NCBI RefSeq assembly: GCF_001552175.1
Contig: NZ_BCQR01000002.1
Location: forward strand, 1 to 64,000
DNA: 64,000 nt
Direction: 5' to 3'
Source: Actinomadura kijaniata NBRC 14229
GTDB taxonomy: Bacteria; Actinomycetota; Actinomycetes; Streptosporangiales; Streptosporangiaceae
Every line of letters starts with the position of its first letter. The first letter of the stretch is position 1. This document shows positions 1 to 7,960 of this stretch, piece after piece. The notes beneath the pieces were generated by a model. That model was not told the origin of the DNA. It saw only the letters and a program-made list of their open reading frames with translations, and did not search any database. The position numbers and the translations under genes are program-made.

Positions 1-1364
1 TGCCCGGCGGCGGCCCGGCGGCGGTCGCGGCCCGCACCCGCGCCCTGTGCGTCCCGATCCTGCCCGAGGAGGGCCTGCCGGTGGAGGAGGCGCTGTACGG
101 CGTGGCCCGCGCGGCCGCCGAGGGCGCCGCCGACCCCTCCGCCCCCCACTGCGTGGCGCACCTGCACACCCCGCCGCTCGCCGTGGCCGCCGCGGCGGAC
201 CTGGCGGCCTCCGCGCTCAACCCCTCCATGGACTCCTGGGACCAGGCGCCCGCCGCCGCGGTCGTCGAGGAGGAGGTCACCGCCGTCCTCGCCCGGCTGG
301 TGTACGCCGGCCGCCCCGATCCCGACGCGGTCATCACCAGCGGCGGGACCGAGTCCAACCTGGTCGCCCTGCTGCTGTTCCGGGAACGGGCGCTCGCCGC
401 CGGGGCCCGCGCGCCGCGGGTGTTCGTCGGCGCCAACGCCCACCACAGCGTGCGCCGGGCCGCGTGGCTGCTCGGCCTTCCCGAGCCGGTGGTCGTCGAC
501 TGCCCCGGCGGCCGGATGGACCCCGCCGCGCTCGGCCGGGCCCTGGCCGCGCACGCCGGACGCGACGGGTCCCCGGCGCTGGTGGCCGCCACGGCCGGGA
601 CGACCGACGAGGGGCTGATCGACCCCCTGCCCGAACTCGCCGAGGTGGCGCGCGCGCACGGCGCCGAGCTGCACGTCGACGCGGCCTACGGCGGCCCCCT
701 GCTGTTCAGCGAACAGCTGGCGCCGCGGCTGGCCGGGATCGAGCACGCGGTGTCGGTCACCTACGACCTGCACAAGCTGGGATGGCAGCCGGTGGCCGCC
801 GGGGTGCTGGCGGTCGCCGACACCGCCCTGCTGGAGCCGCTGTCGCTGACCGCGGACTACCTCAACGCCGACGACGACACCGAGGCCGGGCTGCCGGACC
901 TGCTCGGCCGCTCCATCCGCACCTCGCGCCGCCCGGACGCGTTGAAGATCGCGGCGACGCTGCGGGCCCTGGGCCGCCGGGGCATGGCCGGCGCGGTCGA
1001 GCACTGCGTCGGGGTGGCCGAGGAGTTCGCCCGCGCCGTCGACGCGCATCCGGCGCTGCGCCGCCACGCGGGCTCCCCCGGCATCAGCACCGTGCTGTTC
1101 CGGCCGGTGGCGGCCGACGCGCTGGCCGAGGCGGCGGGCGAGGAGGCGGGCGACGAGCTCGTCGCGGGCGTCCGGCGGGAGCTGCTCGCCGAGGGGCGGG
1201 CGGTCCTCGGCCGGGCCCGGGTCGCCGACCGCGACGGACGCCGCCGCCTCTGGCTGAAGGTGACGCTGCTGCACCCGCGCACCACCGCCGCCGACCTCGA
1301 CGCCCTGCTCAAGCTGGTCGCCGAGCGGGCGGAGAACCCCGCCCCGGCCGGTACCGGCCACTAG
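1..1364 (+). CDS. Group II PLP-dependent decarboxylase (diaminobutyrate/lysine decarboxylase-like), 5' truncated
   Basis: The reading frame is open to the first base of the window, so the start lies upstream. The protein has the fold-type I decarboxylase signature: the ITSGGTESNL phosphate-binding segment, the HVDAAYGGPLL segment with the PLP-ring Asp, and the HKLGWQP segment with the Schiff-base Lys. The family (diaminobutyrate decarboxylase RhbB/DdC, DesA) removes the alpha-carboxylate of a diamino acid to give a diamine such as 1,3-diaminopropane or cadaverine. It is the first visible gene of a same-strand siderophore operon, so it probably supplies the diamine that the N-hydroxylase at 5196 oxidises. 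Substrate (2,4-diaminobutyrate, lysine or ornithine) cannot be told from sequence alone. Confidence 0.88.
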   Translation, partial: PGGGPAAVAARTRALCVPILPEEGLPVEEALYGVARAAAEGAADPSAPHCVAHLHTPPLAVAAAADLAASALNPSMDSWDQAPAAAVVEEEVTAVLARLVYAGRPDPDAVITSGGTESNLVALLLFRERALAAGARAPRVFVGANAHHSVRRAAWLLGLPEPVVVDCPGGRMDPAALGRALAAHAGRDGSPALVAATAGTTDEGLIDPLPELAEVARAHGAELHVDAAYGGPLLFSEQLAPRLAGIEHAVSVTYDLHKLGWQPVAAGVLAVADTALLEPLSLTADYLNADDDTEAGLPDLLGRSIRTSRRPDALKIAATLRALGRRGMAGAVEHCVGVAEEFARAVDAHPALRRHAGSPGISTVLFRPVAADALAEAAGEEAGDELVAGVRRELLAEGRAVLGRARVADRDGRRRLWLKVTLLHPRTTAADLDALLKLVAERAENPAPAGTGH

Positions 1365-1441
1365 CGGCCCCCGTCCCCCAGCCGGGGACGCCCGGCGGCC
1401 GCGCGCCGCCGGACGCCCCGGCCGACCCCCGGAGAAGGACC

Positions 1442-2038
1442 ATGACCGAACTGCTCACCGACGCGGGCCCCGCCCCCGTCTCCCTCCCGAACGCCCCGGC
1501 CCTGCGCATGGAGCGCTTCGACGGCCCGGCGGCCGGGGAGCGGCTCGCGCTGTGGGTGGACGCCTACGAGGACGTCTACGCCCACGCGCTGGACCTCAGC
1601 GACCACAACGACCCGTCGATCGCCGAACGCCTGGAACGCCACCGCGGGCGCCCCGGCTTCGAGCTGGTCGCCGCCTTCGACGGCGAGCGCGTCGCCGGGT
1701 TCCTCTACGGCTACACCCTCCCCGAGGACTCCCTGTGGTGGAAGGGCCTCACCCCCGCGCCCGACCCGGAGTTCGTCCGCGAGTACCCGGGACGCACCGT
1801 CGGGCTCTGCGAGCTCCTGGTCGGAGTGCCCTGGCGGCGGAGCAGCGTCGCCGCCACGCTGCTGGAGTCGTTCCTGGCCCGCCGTCCGGAGGAGCGGGCC
1901 GCCGCGCTGGTCGCCGACGGCAACGCCGTCGTCCTCGGCCGCTACGCCGCCTACGGGTTCACCCCCGTCGGCACCATGGAGCCCTACCCCGGCTGGCGCC
2001 CCCACACCATGATCGTGCGTTCGCTGCGCCCGGCCTGA
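1442..2038 (+). CDS. GNAT-family acetyltransferase of the siderophore operon
   Basis: A 198-aa protein with a good ribosome site (GGAGAAGGA) just before the ATG. It has a GNAT-like core: a central strand region (GFELVAAFDGERVAGFLYGY), then CELLVGVPWRRSSVAATLLE, the usual acetyl-CoA beta4-alpha3 area, and a C-terminal YAAYGFTPVGTM segment. It is not the AlcB/IucB acyltransferase type normally found in hydroxamate siderophore operons. By position it is the candidate for acylating the hydroxylamine or amine, but the acceptor is inferred only from context. It lies about 80 bp after the decarboxylase and 58 bp before the next gene. Confidence 0.75.
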   Translation: MTELLTDAGPAPVSLPNAPALRMERFDGPAAGERLALWVDAYEDVYAHALDLSDHNDPSIAERLERHRGRPGFELVAAFDGERVAGFLYGYTLPEDSLWWKGLTPAPDPEFVREYPGRTVGLCELLVGVPWRRSSVAATLLESFLARRPEERAAALVADGNAVVLGRYAAYGFTPVGTMEPYPGWRPHTMIVRSLRPA

Positions 2039-2095
2039 TCCGCGCCGCGCGCCCCGTCCCTCCCCGCGTCCCCTCCCACCAGCAAGGCAGCCGTC

Positions 2096-3340
2096 GTGTC
2101 CATAGAACTCCCCCCGTCCGCCGCGCCCCGCTCCGCCTACCCCGCCGACGTCGTGCCCGCGCACGTGCGGCAACGCGTCCTCGACCTCGCGCGGGCCGGG
2201 ACACCGGTCGCGGCCTACCTGTACGACGGCCGGGTCGCGGCGGGGCGCGCCCGCGAGCTGCGCGCGGCGCTGCCCGCGTGGGCGGCCGTCTACTACGCGG
2301 TCAAGGCCAACGCCTTCCCGGGGATCGTCGAGGCGCTGGCCCCGCACGTCGACGGGTTCGAGGTCGCCTCGCTGTCGGAGCTGGCCCTGGCCACCGCCGC
2401 CAGGCCCGCCGCGCCCGGCTCCCCCGCGCCGGTCGTCGCGGCGGGACCGGCCAAGTCGGTGCCCGTCCTGACCGGGCTGGTCGAGGCCGGGGTCGAGGCG
2501 ATCAACGCCGAGAGCCCGCTGGAGCTGCACCGCGTCAGCCGCATCGCCCGCGAGCGCGGCACGACCGCGCGGGTCGCGCTGCGCGTCAACCCCGCCGAGA
2601 TCCCCGTCACCGGGTCCCTGCACATGGGCGGCGAGCCCTCGCAGTTCGGCGTGGCCGAACCGGACGTGGCCGACGCGGTCGCCCTCGCCCGCCGCCTGCC
2701 GGGCGTCGACCTGGTCGGCTTCCACATCCACGCCGCCTCCAACAACCTCGACGCCGAGACCCACGCGACCTACCTGCGCTGGTGCGTGGAGTGGAGCCTC
2801 GCCACGGCCGCCCGGCACGGCGTGGACCTGCGGCACGTGGACGTCGGCGGCGGCATCGGCGTGAACTTCGAGGGCGAGAAGCCCTTCGACGTGGCCCGGT
2901 TCGGGGAGCTGGCCGCCGACGTCGCGGTGCCCGAGGGGGTGAGGGTGGCGCTGGAGCCCGGCCGGTTCCTGGTCGCCGACTGCGGCTGGTACGCCGCCGA
3001 GGTCACCGACGTCAAGCACTCCTACGGGCGGTCGTTCGCCGCGCTGCGCGGCGGCATCAACCACTTCCAGCTCCCCACCTCCTGGGACATCGTCCACAAC
3101 GTCGCGGTCCTGCCCGTCGAGGAGTGGCCGGAGGACTGCCCGCGCCCCGAGGCCGCCGACACCCGCGTCACGTTCGTCGGCGAGCTGTGCACCCCCGAGG
3201 ACACGCTGCTGCGGGACGTGCGCGTGGACCGCGTGCGCGCGGGCGACATCGCCGTGTTCCCCTACGCGGGCTCCTACGGCTGGGAGTTCGCCATGCACTC
3301 CTTCCTCGGCCACCCCGTCGCCGACCGCGTCCTGCTCTGA
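2096..3340 (+). CDS. Type III PLP decarboxylase (LysA/SbnH/PvsE-like)
   Basis: A 414-aa alanine-racemase-fold decarboxylase. YYAVKANAFPG carries the Schiff-base Lys, GFHIHAASNN and DVGGGIGVNF form the phosphate-binding region, and EPGRFLVADCGWY plus GELCTPEDTLL carry the dimer-interface active-site residues. Relatives include diaminopimelate and ornithine decarboxylases and the siderophore enzymes SbnH (decarboxylates citryl-diaminopropionate) and PvsE. The length is normal. The GTG start follows AAGGCAG. A second decarboxylase of a different fold beside the first is seen in operons where decarboxylation occurs on a citryl intermediate, so this enzyme may act after the first NIS condensation. 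That is inference. Confidence 0.85.
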   Translation: MSIELPPSAAPRSAYPADVVPAHVRQRVLDLARAGTPVAAYLYDGRVAAGRARELRAALPAWAAVYYAVKANAFPGIVEALAPHVDGFEVASLSELALATAARPAAPGSPAPVVAAGPAKSVPVLTGLVEAGVEAINAESPLELHRVSRIARERGTTARVALRVNPAEIPVTGSLHMGGEPSQFGVAEPDVADAVALARRLPGVDLVGFHIHAASNNLDAETHATYLRWCVEWSLATAARHGVDLRHVDVGGGIGVNFEGEKPFDVARFGELAADVAVPEGVRVALEPGRFLVADCGWYAAEVTDVKHSYGRSFAALRGGINHFQLPTSWDIVHNVAVLPVEEWPEDCPRPEAADTRVTFVGELCTPEDTLLRDVRVDRVRAGDIAVFPYAGSYGWEFAMHSFLGHPVADRVLL

Positions 3341-3375
3341 CCGGGCCCCGCCCGTTCCCCTCCCCGGAGTCCCCG

Positions 3376-5199
3376 ATGCCCCTTCCGTCGCCCCCGCCGA
3401 CCACGGTCGGCCCCGACCCCCTCGACCACCGGACCCCCGCCGGCGGGCCCGACCCGCTCGACCACCCCGACCCGGCGCGCGCCGCCGACGCGGCCGCCGT
3501 CGAGACGCTGCTGCGCGCCTACGTCCGGGAGACCGGCACCAGGGTGCCCGCCCCCGGCCGCGACCTGCTGCTCGACCTCCCCGCCAGCGGCCTGCGGCTG
3601 AGCGTGCCGGTCCGGTACCGCTCGGCCACCGGCTGGCACCGCTTCGGCGTGCCGGCCGTGCTCGGCACCGGCCGGGACGACGCGCCGCCCGCCGACGTGG
3701 CGCTGGTCGCGGCGGCGGCGGTCCGCGAGTCCACGACCGGCCGCGGCCACCCCGCCCACCTGGGCGCCGACGCCGTCGGCCGCGTCATCGACTCCGCCGC
3801 GCGGATCGCCGCCCACCTGGCGTCCCGCCGTGCCGAGCCCGACGGGGCCGCCGGGCCGACGCCGTTCCTGGACGCCGAGCAGGCGCTCCTGCTGGGCCAC
3901 CCCTTCCACCCGGCGCCCAAGAGCCGCGAGGAGGCGACCGAACGGGAACTGGCCGACTTCTCCCCCGAGCTGCGCGGCTCGTTCGCCCTGCACTGGTTCG
4001 CCGCCCGCCCCGAGATCGTGGTCGGCGACAGCGCCGACGGCCGCGCGGTGGCCGACCTGCTGCGCCCGCTGGCCGACGGCGTCGACCTGCCGCCGGGCAC
4101 CGTGCCGGTCCCCGCGCACCCCTGGCAGGCGCGGGAGGCGGCGCACCGGCCGGAGCTGCGGCGGCTCGTGGACGAGGGGCTGCTGATCCCGCTGGGGCCC
4201 GGCGGGGCGCCCTGGTTCCCCACCTCCTCGGTGCGGACGGTCCACCGGCCCGACGCCGAGGTGATGCTCAAGCTGTCGCTGGGCATGCGCATCACCAACT
4301 CCCGCCGCAACAACCTGCGCGGCGAGATGCGCCTCGGGGTCAGCGCCGCCCGGCTGCTGGCGGCGGGCCCCGCCGACTGGCTGCGCGCCGAGCACCCCGA
4401 CTTCGCGATCCTGCGGGACTTCGCCTGGGTCTCGGTCGGCACCTCGGGCGCCGAGACCGGCCTGGAGACCGCCGTGCGCGACAACCCGTTCCGGGGCGGC
4501 GGCCGCGAGGGACTGTGCGTCGCCGGGCTGCTGGCCGAGCGGACCGGCCCCGGCGACGGGTCGGCGCCCCGGCACCGCAGCCTGCTCGCCGCGGCCGTGG
4601 CGCGGGCCGCCCGCGCCCACGGCACCACGGTCGCGGCGGCCGCCGCGCGCTGGCTGGAACGCTACCTGGACGTCCTGGCCGTCCCCCTGATCCGGTTGCA
4701 GGCCCGCTACGGGATCGCCCTGGAGCCGCACCACCAGAACACCCTGGTCGCCCTCGGCGACGACGGCCTGCCGGACGCGGGCTGGTACCGCGACAGCCAG
4801 GGCTACTACCTCGCCGAGTCCCGCCTCGGCGAGGTGGAGCGCCTGCTGCCCGGCGCGACCGACGACGTCGAGCTGGTCTTCGACGACGCCTTCGTCGACG
4901 AACGCGTCGGCTACTACCTCGGCATCAGCAACCTGCTGGGCCTCGTCGGCGCCCTGGGCTCCCAGGGCCTGGCCGGCGAGGGCGACCTGCTGGCCGTGCT
5001 GCGCGCGCGGCTGGAGCGGCTGCGCGCCGCCGAGCCCGGCGCCAAGGGCCTGCTGGACCTGCTGCTCGACGCGCCCACGCTGCGCTGCAAGGGCAACTAC
5101 CTCACCTGCGTGGACGGGCTCGACGAACTCGTCGGCGACGTGCACACCCAGTCCGTCTACATCGACCTTCCCAACCCCCTCGCGGAGGAGCGGCGTTGA
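3376..5199 (+). CDS. IucA/IucC-family NIS synthetase (first copy)
   Basis: A 607-aa ATP-dependent siderophore synthetase. The family activates a carboxylate such as citrate as an acyl-adenylate and condenses it with an amine or hydroxylamine. Visible motifs are GHPFHPAPKS near residue 178, PVPAHPWQ, TSSVRTVHRP, KLSLGMRITNSRRN and EPHHQNTLV, the last being the ferric-iron-transporter-like C-terminal (FhuF-like) part. The HPxxK form differs from the GHPCMLLNKGR form in the synthetase at 7957, so the two belong to different NIS types and probably make successive bonds. GGAG lies 10 bp before the ATG. The stop overlaps the next start. Confidence 0.93.
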   Translation: MPLPSPPPTTVGPDPLDHRTPAGGPDPLDHPDPARAADAAAVETLLRAYVRETGTRVPAPGRDLLLDLPASGLRLSVPVRYRSATGWHRFGVPAVLGTGRDDAPPADVALVAAAAVRESTTGRGHPAHLGADAVGRVIDSAARIAAHLASRRAEPDGAAGPTPFLDAEQALLLGHPFHPAPKSREEATERELADFSPELRGSFALHWFAARPEIVVGDSADGRAVADLLRPLADGVDLPPGTVPVPAHPWQAREAAHRPELRRLVDEGLLIPLGPGGAPWFPTSSVRTVHRPDAEVMLKLSLGMRITNSRRNNLRGEMRLGVSAARLLAAGPADWLRAEHPDFAILRDFAWVSVGTSGAETGLETAVRDNPFRGGGREGLCVAGLLAERTGPGDGSAPRHRSLLAAAVARAARAHGTTVAAAAARWLERYLDVLAVPLIRLQARYGIALEPHHQNTLVALGDDGLPDAGWYRDSQGYYLAESRLGEVERLLPGATDDVELVFDDAFVDERVGYYLGISNLLGLVGALGSQGLAGEGDLLAVLRARLERLRAAEPGAKGLLDLLLDAPTLRCKGNYLTCVDGLDELVGDVHTQSVYIDLPNPLAEERR

Positions 5200-6632
5200 A
5201 CCCCCAGACCCCCCATGACGCCCCGCACGACGCCCCCTACGACCTCGTCGGCGTCGGCATCGGACCGTTCAACCTTTCCCTGGCCGCCCTCGCGGACGGC
5301 GTGCCGGACCTGAAGGCGCTGTTCCTGGACGCCAAGCCCGCCTTCTCCTGGCACCCGGGCCTGCTGCTGGACGGCACCACCCTCCAGGTGCCCTTCCTCG
5401 CCGACCTGGTCACGATGGCCGACCCCACCAGCCCCTGGTCGTACCTGAACTACCTGCGGCACCACGACCGGATGTTCCCGTTCTTCTTCTCCGAGCGGTT
5501 CCTGATCCCCCGCCGCGAGTACGACCACTACTGCCGCTGGGTCGCCGAACGGCTGCCCTCCTGCCGCTTCGACGCCGAGGTCACCGCCGTCACCTGGGAC
5601 GACGCCGCCGGGGCGTTCGCGGTGACCCACCGGTCGGCCGACGGCGCGACCGGACGGGTGCTGGCCCGGCAGGTCGTCCTCGGCGTCGGCACCACCCCGG
5701 TGGTGCCCGAGCCGCTGCGGCCCCTGCTGACCGACGCGCACCGGGGCCGCGTGCTGCACAGCGCCGACTACCGCGACCACCGCGACACCCTGGCGGAGGC
5801 CGACGACGTGACCGTGCTCGGGGCCGGGCAGTCCGGCGCCGAGGTCGTCCTCGACCTCATCCGCCGCCAGGACGGGGACGGGCGCGGCGGCCCGTTCGTC
5901 CGCTGGCTGGCCCGCACCCCCGCGTTCGCCCCGATGGAGTACTCCAAGATCGGGCTGGAGCACTTCACGCCCGACTACATCCGCTACTTCCGCGGGCTGC
6001 CCGAGGAGCGCCGCGAGCGGCTGGTCCGCGAGCAGTGGCAGCTCTACAAGGGCGTCAGCGTCGAGACCCTCGCCGAGATCCACGACGAGATGTACGAGCG
6101 CACCATCGGCGGCGGGCGTCCCCGCGTCGACCTGCACCCGGGCGTCGAGCTGCGCGCGGTCGAGGCCGACGGTGACGGGTACGCGCTGACCTGCCACCAC
6201 GGCCAGCAGGACCGCTCCTTCACCTTCCGCACCTCGGCGATCGTCGCGGCCACCGGCTACGCCGCCACCCGCCCGGCGTTCCTGGACGCCATGGGCGACC
6301 TGGTCGACTGGGACGCCAGGGGCCGCTACCGGATCGACGACCGGTACCGGGTCGCGCTCGACCCGCGCGTCGGCGGCACGCTGTACGTCCAGAACGCCGA
6401 GATGCACACCCACGGCGTCGGGGCCCCCGACCTCACCCTCGGCGCCTGGCGCGCCGCGAAGATCCTCAACGCGGTGTGCGGGCGGACCGTCCTGCCGGTG
6501 CCCGAGCGGGCCGCCTGGACGACGTTCGGCGCGCCCGAGGGCTCCGCCGCCTCCGGCTCCCCCGCCGCCTCCGGCGACGACGTGCCCGTCCCGGCGGAAC
6601 GCCTGCCGGACCCGATCGGACCCCGGCGGTGA
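5196..6632 (+). CDS. IucD/DesB/SidA-type amine N-hydroxylase (FAD, NADPH)
   Basis: A 478-aa flavin N-monooxygenase that hydroxylates the terminal amine of lysine, ornithine or a diamine. It has the N-terminal FAD motif VGVGIGPFNLSL (note the GxGxGPxN form), the KPAFSWHPGLLLDGTTLQVPFLADLV substrate/FAD region in overlapping pieces, the NADPH motif VLGAGQSGAEVV and the C-terminal ATGYAATRP motif. The start is taken as TTG, because it overlaps the previous stop (TTGA), has GAGGAG 5-10 bp upstream, and no in-frame ATG precedes the FAD motif. The stop overlaps the GTG of the transporter. Context gives the diamine from the decarboxylases as the probable substrate. Confidence 0.93.
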   Translation: MNPQTPHDAPHDAPYDLVGVGIGPFNLSLAALADGVPDLKALFLDAKPAFSWHPGLLLDGTTLQVPFLADLVTMADPTSPWSYLNYLRHHDRMFPFFFSERFLIPRREYDHYCRWVAERLPSCRFDAEVTAVTWDDAAGAFAVTHRSADGATGRVLARQVVLGVGTTPVVPEPLRPLLTDAHRGRVLHSADYRDHRDTLAEADDVTVLGAGQSGAEVVLDLIRRQDGDGRGGPFVRWLARTPAFAPMEYSKIGLEHFTPDYIRYFRGLPEERRERLVREQWQLYKGVSVETLAEIHDEMYERTIGGGRPRVDLHPGVELRAVEADGDGYALTCHHGQQDRSFTFRTSAIVAATGYAATRPAFLDAMGDLVDWDARGRYRIDDRYRVALDPRVGGTLYVQNAEMHTHGVGAPDLTLGAWRAAKILNAVCGRTVLPVPERAAWTTFGAPEGSAASGSPAASGDDVPVPAERLPDPIGPRR

Positions 6633-7960
6633 CCCCTTCCCGGGCGGCCGGGAAGGCCGACCCCGCGCGGCCCGGGGTGCCGCTGCGGGCCCTCCTGGTC
6701 GCGGTGATCGCGCTGTACCTCGTCGCCGAGACCGCGCTCGCCCCGTTCTTCCCCCAGCTGTTCGAGCGCCTCTACGACGTCGACGACCCCGAGGCGACCG
6801 GCCTGTACCTGTGGGTCTGCCGCATCATGGGGCTGGTCGCGCTCCCGCTGTGGGGGCTGGCGGCCCGCCGGTGGCCGCTGCACCAGTGCGTGGTCGCCGG
6901 GCTGTGCTCGGCCGCCGCGGTGGACGTGGTGCTGGGGTTCGCGCCGAGCTACGTCGCCTTCACCGCCCTGTCGGCCGTCTCGGTGGCGTGCAACGCCGCG
7001 CTGCTGCTGGCCTACCCGGCCTTCGTCGCCGAGTGCACCCGGAAGGCGGCCGAGGAGCAGGGCGACGCCGAGCACGCCGAGCTGGCCGCGGTGCGCTCCA
7101 TCGTCGTGGTGTTCCACGTGACGGCGGTGGCGGCGACCCTGGTCGGGGCGGCCGTGCTCGCGCTGCCCGACCCGCGCCTCGGCGTGTCGGCGTTCGCGGT
7201 GGCCGACGTGCTGCTGGCGGTCCTGATCCTGCGGGCGCTGCGGCGGCTGCCGTCCGGCGAGCGACGGCCGGTGCCGTCGTCCGGGAACGCGGGCGGAGGG
7301 CGGGCCGCCGTCCCGCGCCGCCGCTGGTGGCTGCTGCTGGCGCAGGCGGCCCTGATCGGTGTCGCGTTCGACTTCGCGCTCGCCGTGGCGCGCCCGTTCT
7401 TCACCGAGTTCGCCGAGGGCCTCGGCAGCGGCTCGCTGGGCGGCGCGGTGCTGTTCTTCCTGCCGAGCCTGGGCGCGCTGGCGACGCTGCCGCTGGCACG
7501 GCGCTGCCACGACCGGTTCGGCCACCGGCTGCTGCCGGTGGCGGCCACGGTCTGCGCGGCCGGGTTCGTGTGGCAGTACGCGGCCGACGGTCTCCCGGAG
7601 CTGGTCTGCGGCCGGCTGCTGACGGGGCTGGGGCTGGGCCTGGCGCAGGTGGCCGTGGAGATGCGGATGTTCCACTCCACCGGCACCGCCGGGCCCGCCT
7701 TCACCGCCGTGGAGACCGTGCGTTCGGCCGGGCTGCTGGCGGCCCCGCTGGTGTCGGCGGCCATGGTCTCCCACGGCCTGGCCCTGCCGCTGACGGTCGC
7801 CGCCGTGGCGCTGCTGTGCGTCGCCGCGGCCGCCCTGCCGCGGGCGCGGGCGTCCGGTTCCCCCGTCCCCCTTCCGGCCCCGTCCGACACCGCTTTCGCC
7901 GCCGTCCCCGGCGAAGCGCCCGTGCACGCCCCCCTGCGAGTCAAGGAGTACGACCGATGA
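6629..7960 (+). CDS. MFS transporter, probable siderophore exporter
   Basis: A 443-aa integral membrane protein with about 12 hydrophobic segments, the first being VPLRALLVAVIALYLVAETA. A central cytoplasmic loop (about residues 205-235) is rich in Arg and Pro. The GTG start is chosen because it overlaps the hydroxylase stop (GTGA); longer in-frame upstream sequence is inside the hydroxylase gene. The coupling on both sides (ATGA overlap with the next synthetase) puts it in the biosynthetic operon, where MFS proteins usually export the finished siderophore (compare SbnD, AlcS). The substrate is inferred from context. Confidence 0.85.
   Translation: MTPSRAAGKADPARPGVPLRALLVAVIALYLVAETALAPFFPQLFERLYDVDDPEATGLYLWVCRIMGLVALPLWGLAARRWPLHQCVVAGLCSAAAVDVVLGFAPSYVAFTALSAVSVACNAALLLAYPAFVAECTRKAAEEQGDAEHAELAAVRSIVVVFHVTAVAATLVGAAVLALPDPRLGVSAFAVADVLLAVLILRALRRLPSGERRPVPSSGNAGGGRAAVPRRRWWLLLAQAALIGVAFDFALAVARPFFTEFAEGLGSGSLGGAVLFFLPSLGALATLPLARRCHDRFGHRLLPVAATVCAAGFVWQYAADGLPELVCGRLLTGLGLGLAQVAVEMRMFHSTGTAGPAFTAVETVRSAGLLAAPLVSAAMVSHGLALPLTVAAVALLCVAAAALPRARASGSPVPLPAPSDTAFAAVPGEAPVHAPLRVKEYDR

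Noticed and set aside
1361..3313. A 650-codon open frame on the minus strand opposite the GNAT and type III decarboxylase genes
   Set aside because: Its product is low-complexity Gly/Val/Asp/Arg sequence typical of the antisense of GC-rich genes; the plus-strand proteins have clear family motifs. Similar long antisense frames at 3274-5145, 5157-6413, 7012-9705, 11268-15254 and 52438-60084 were rejected for the same reason.
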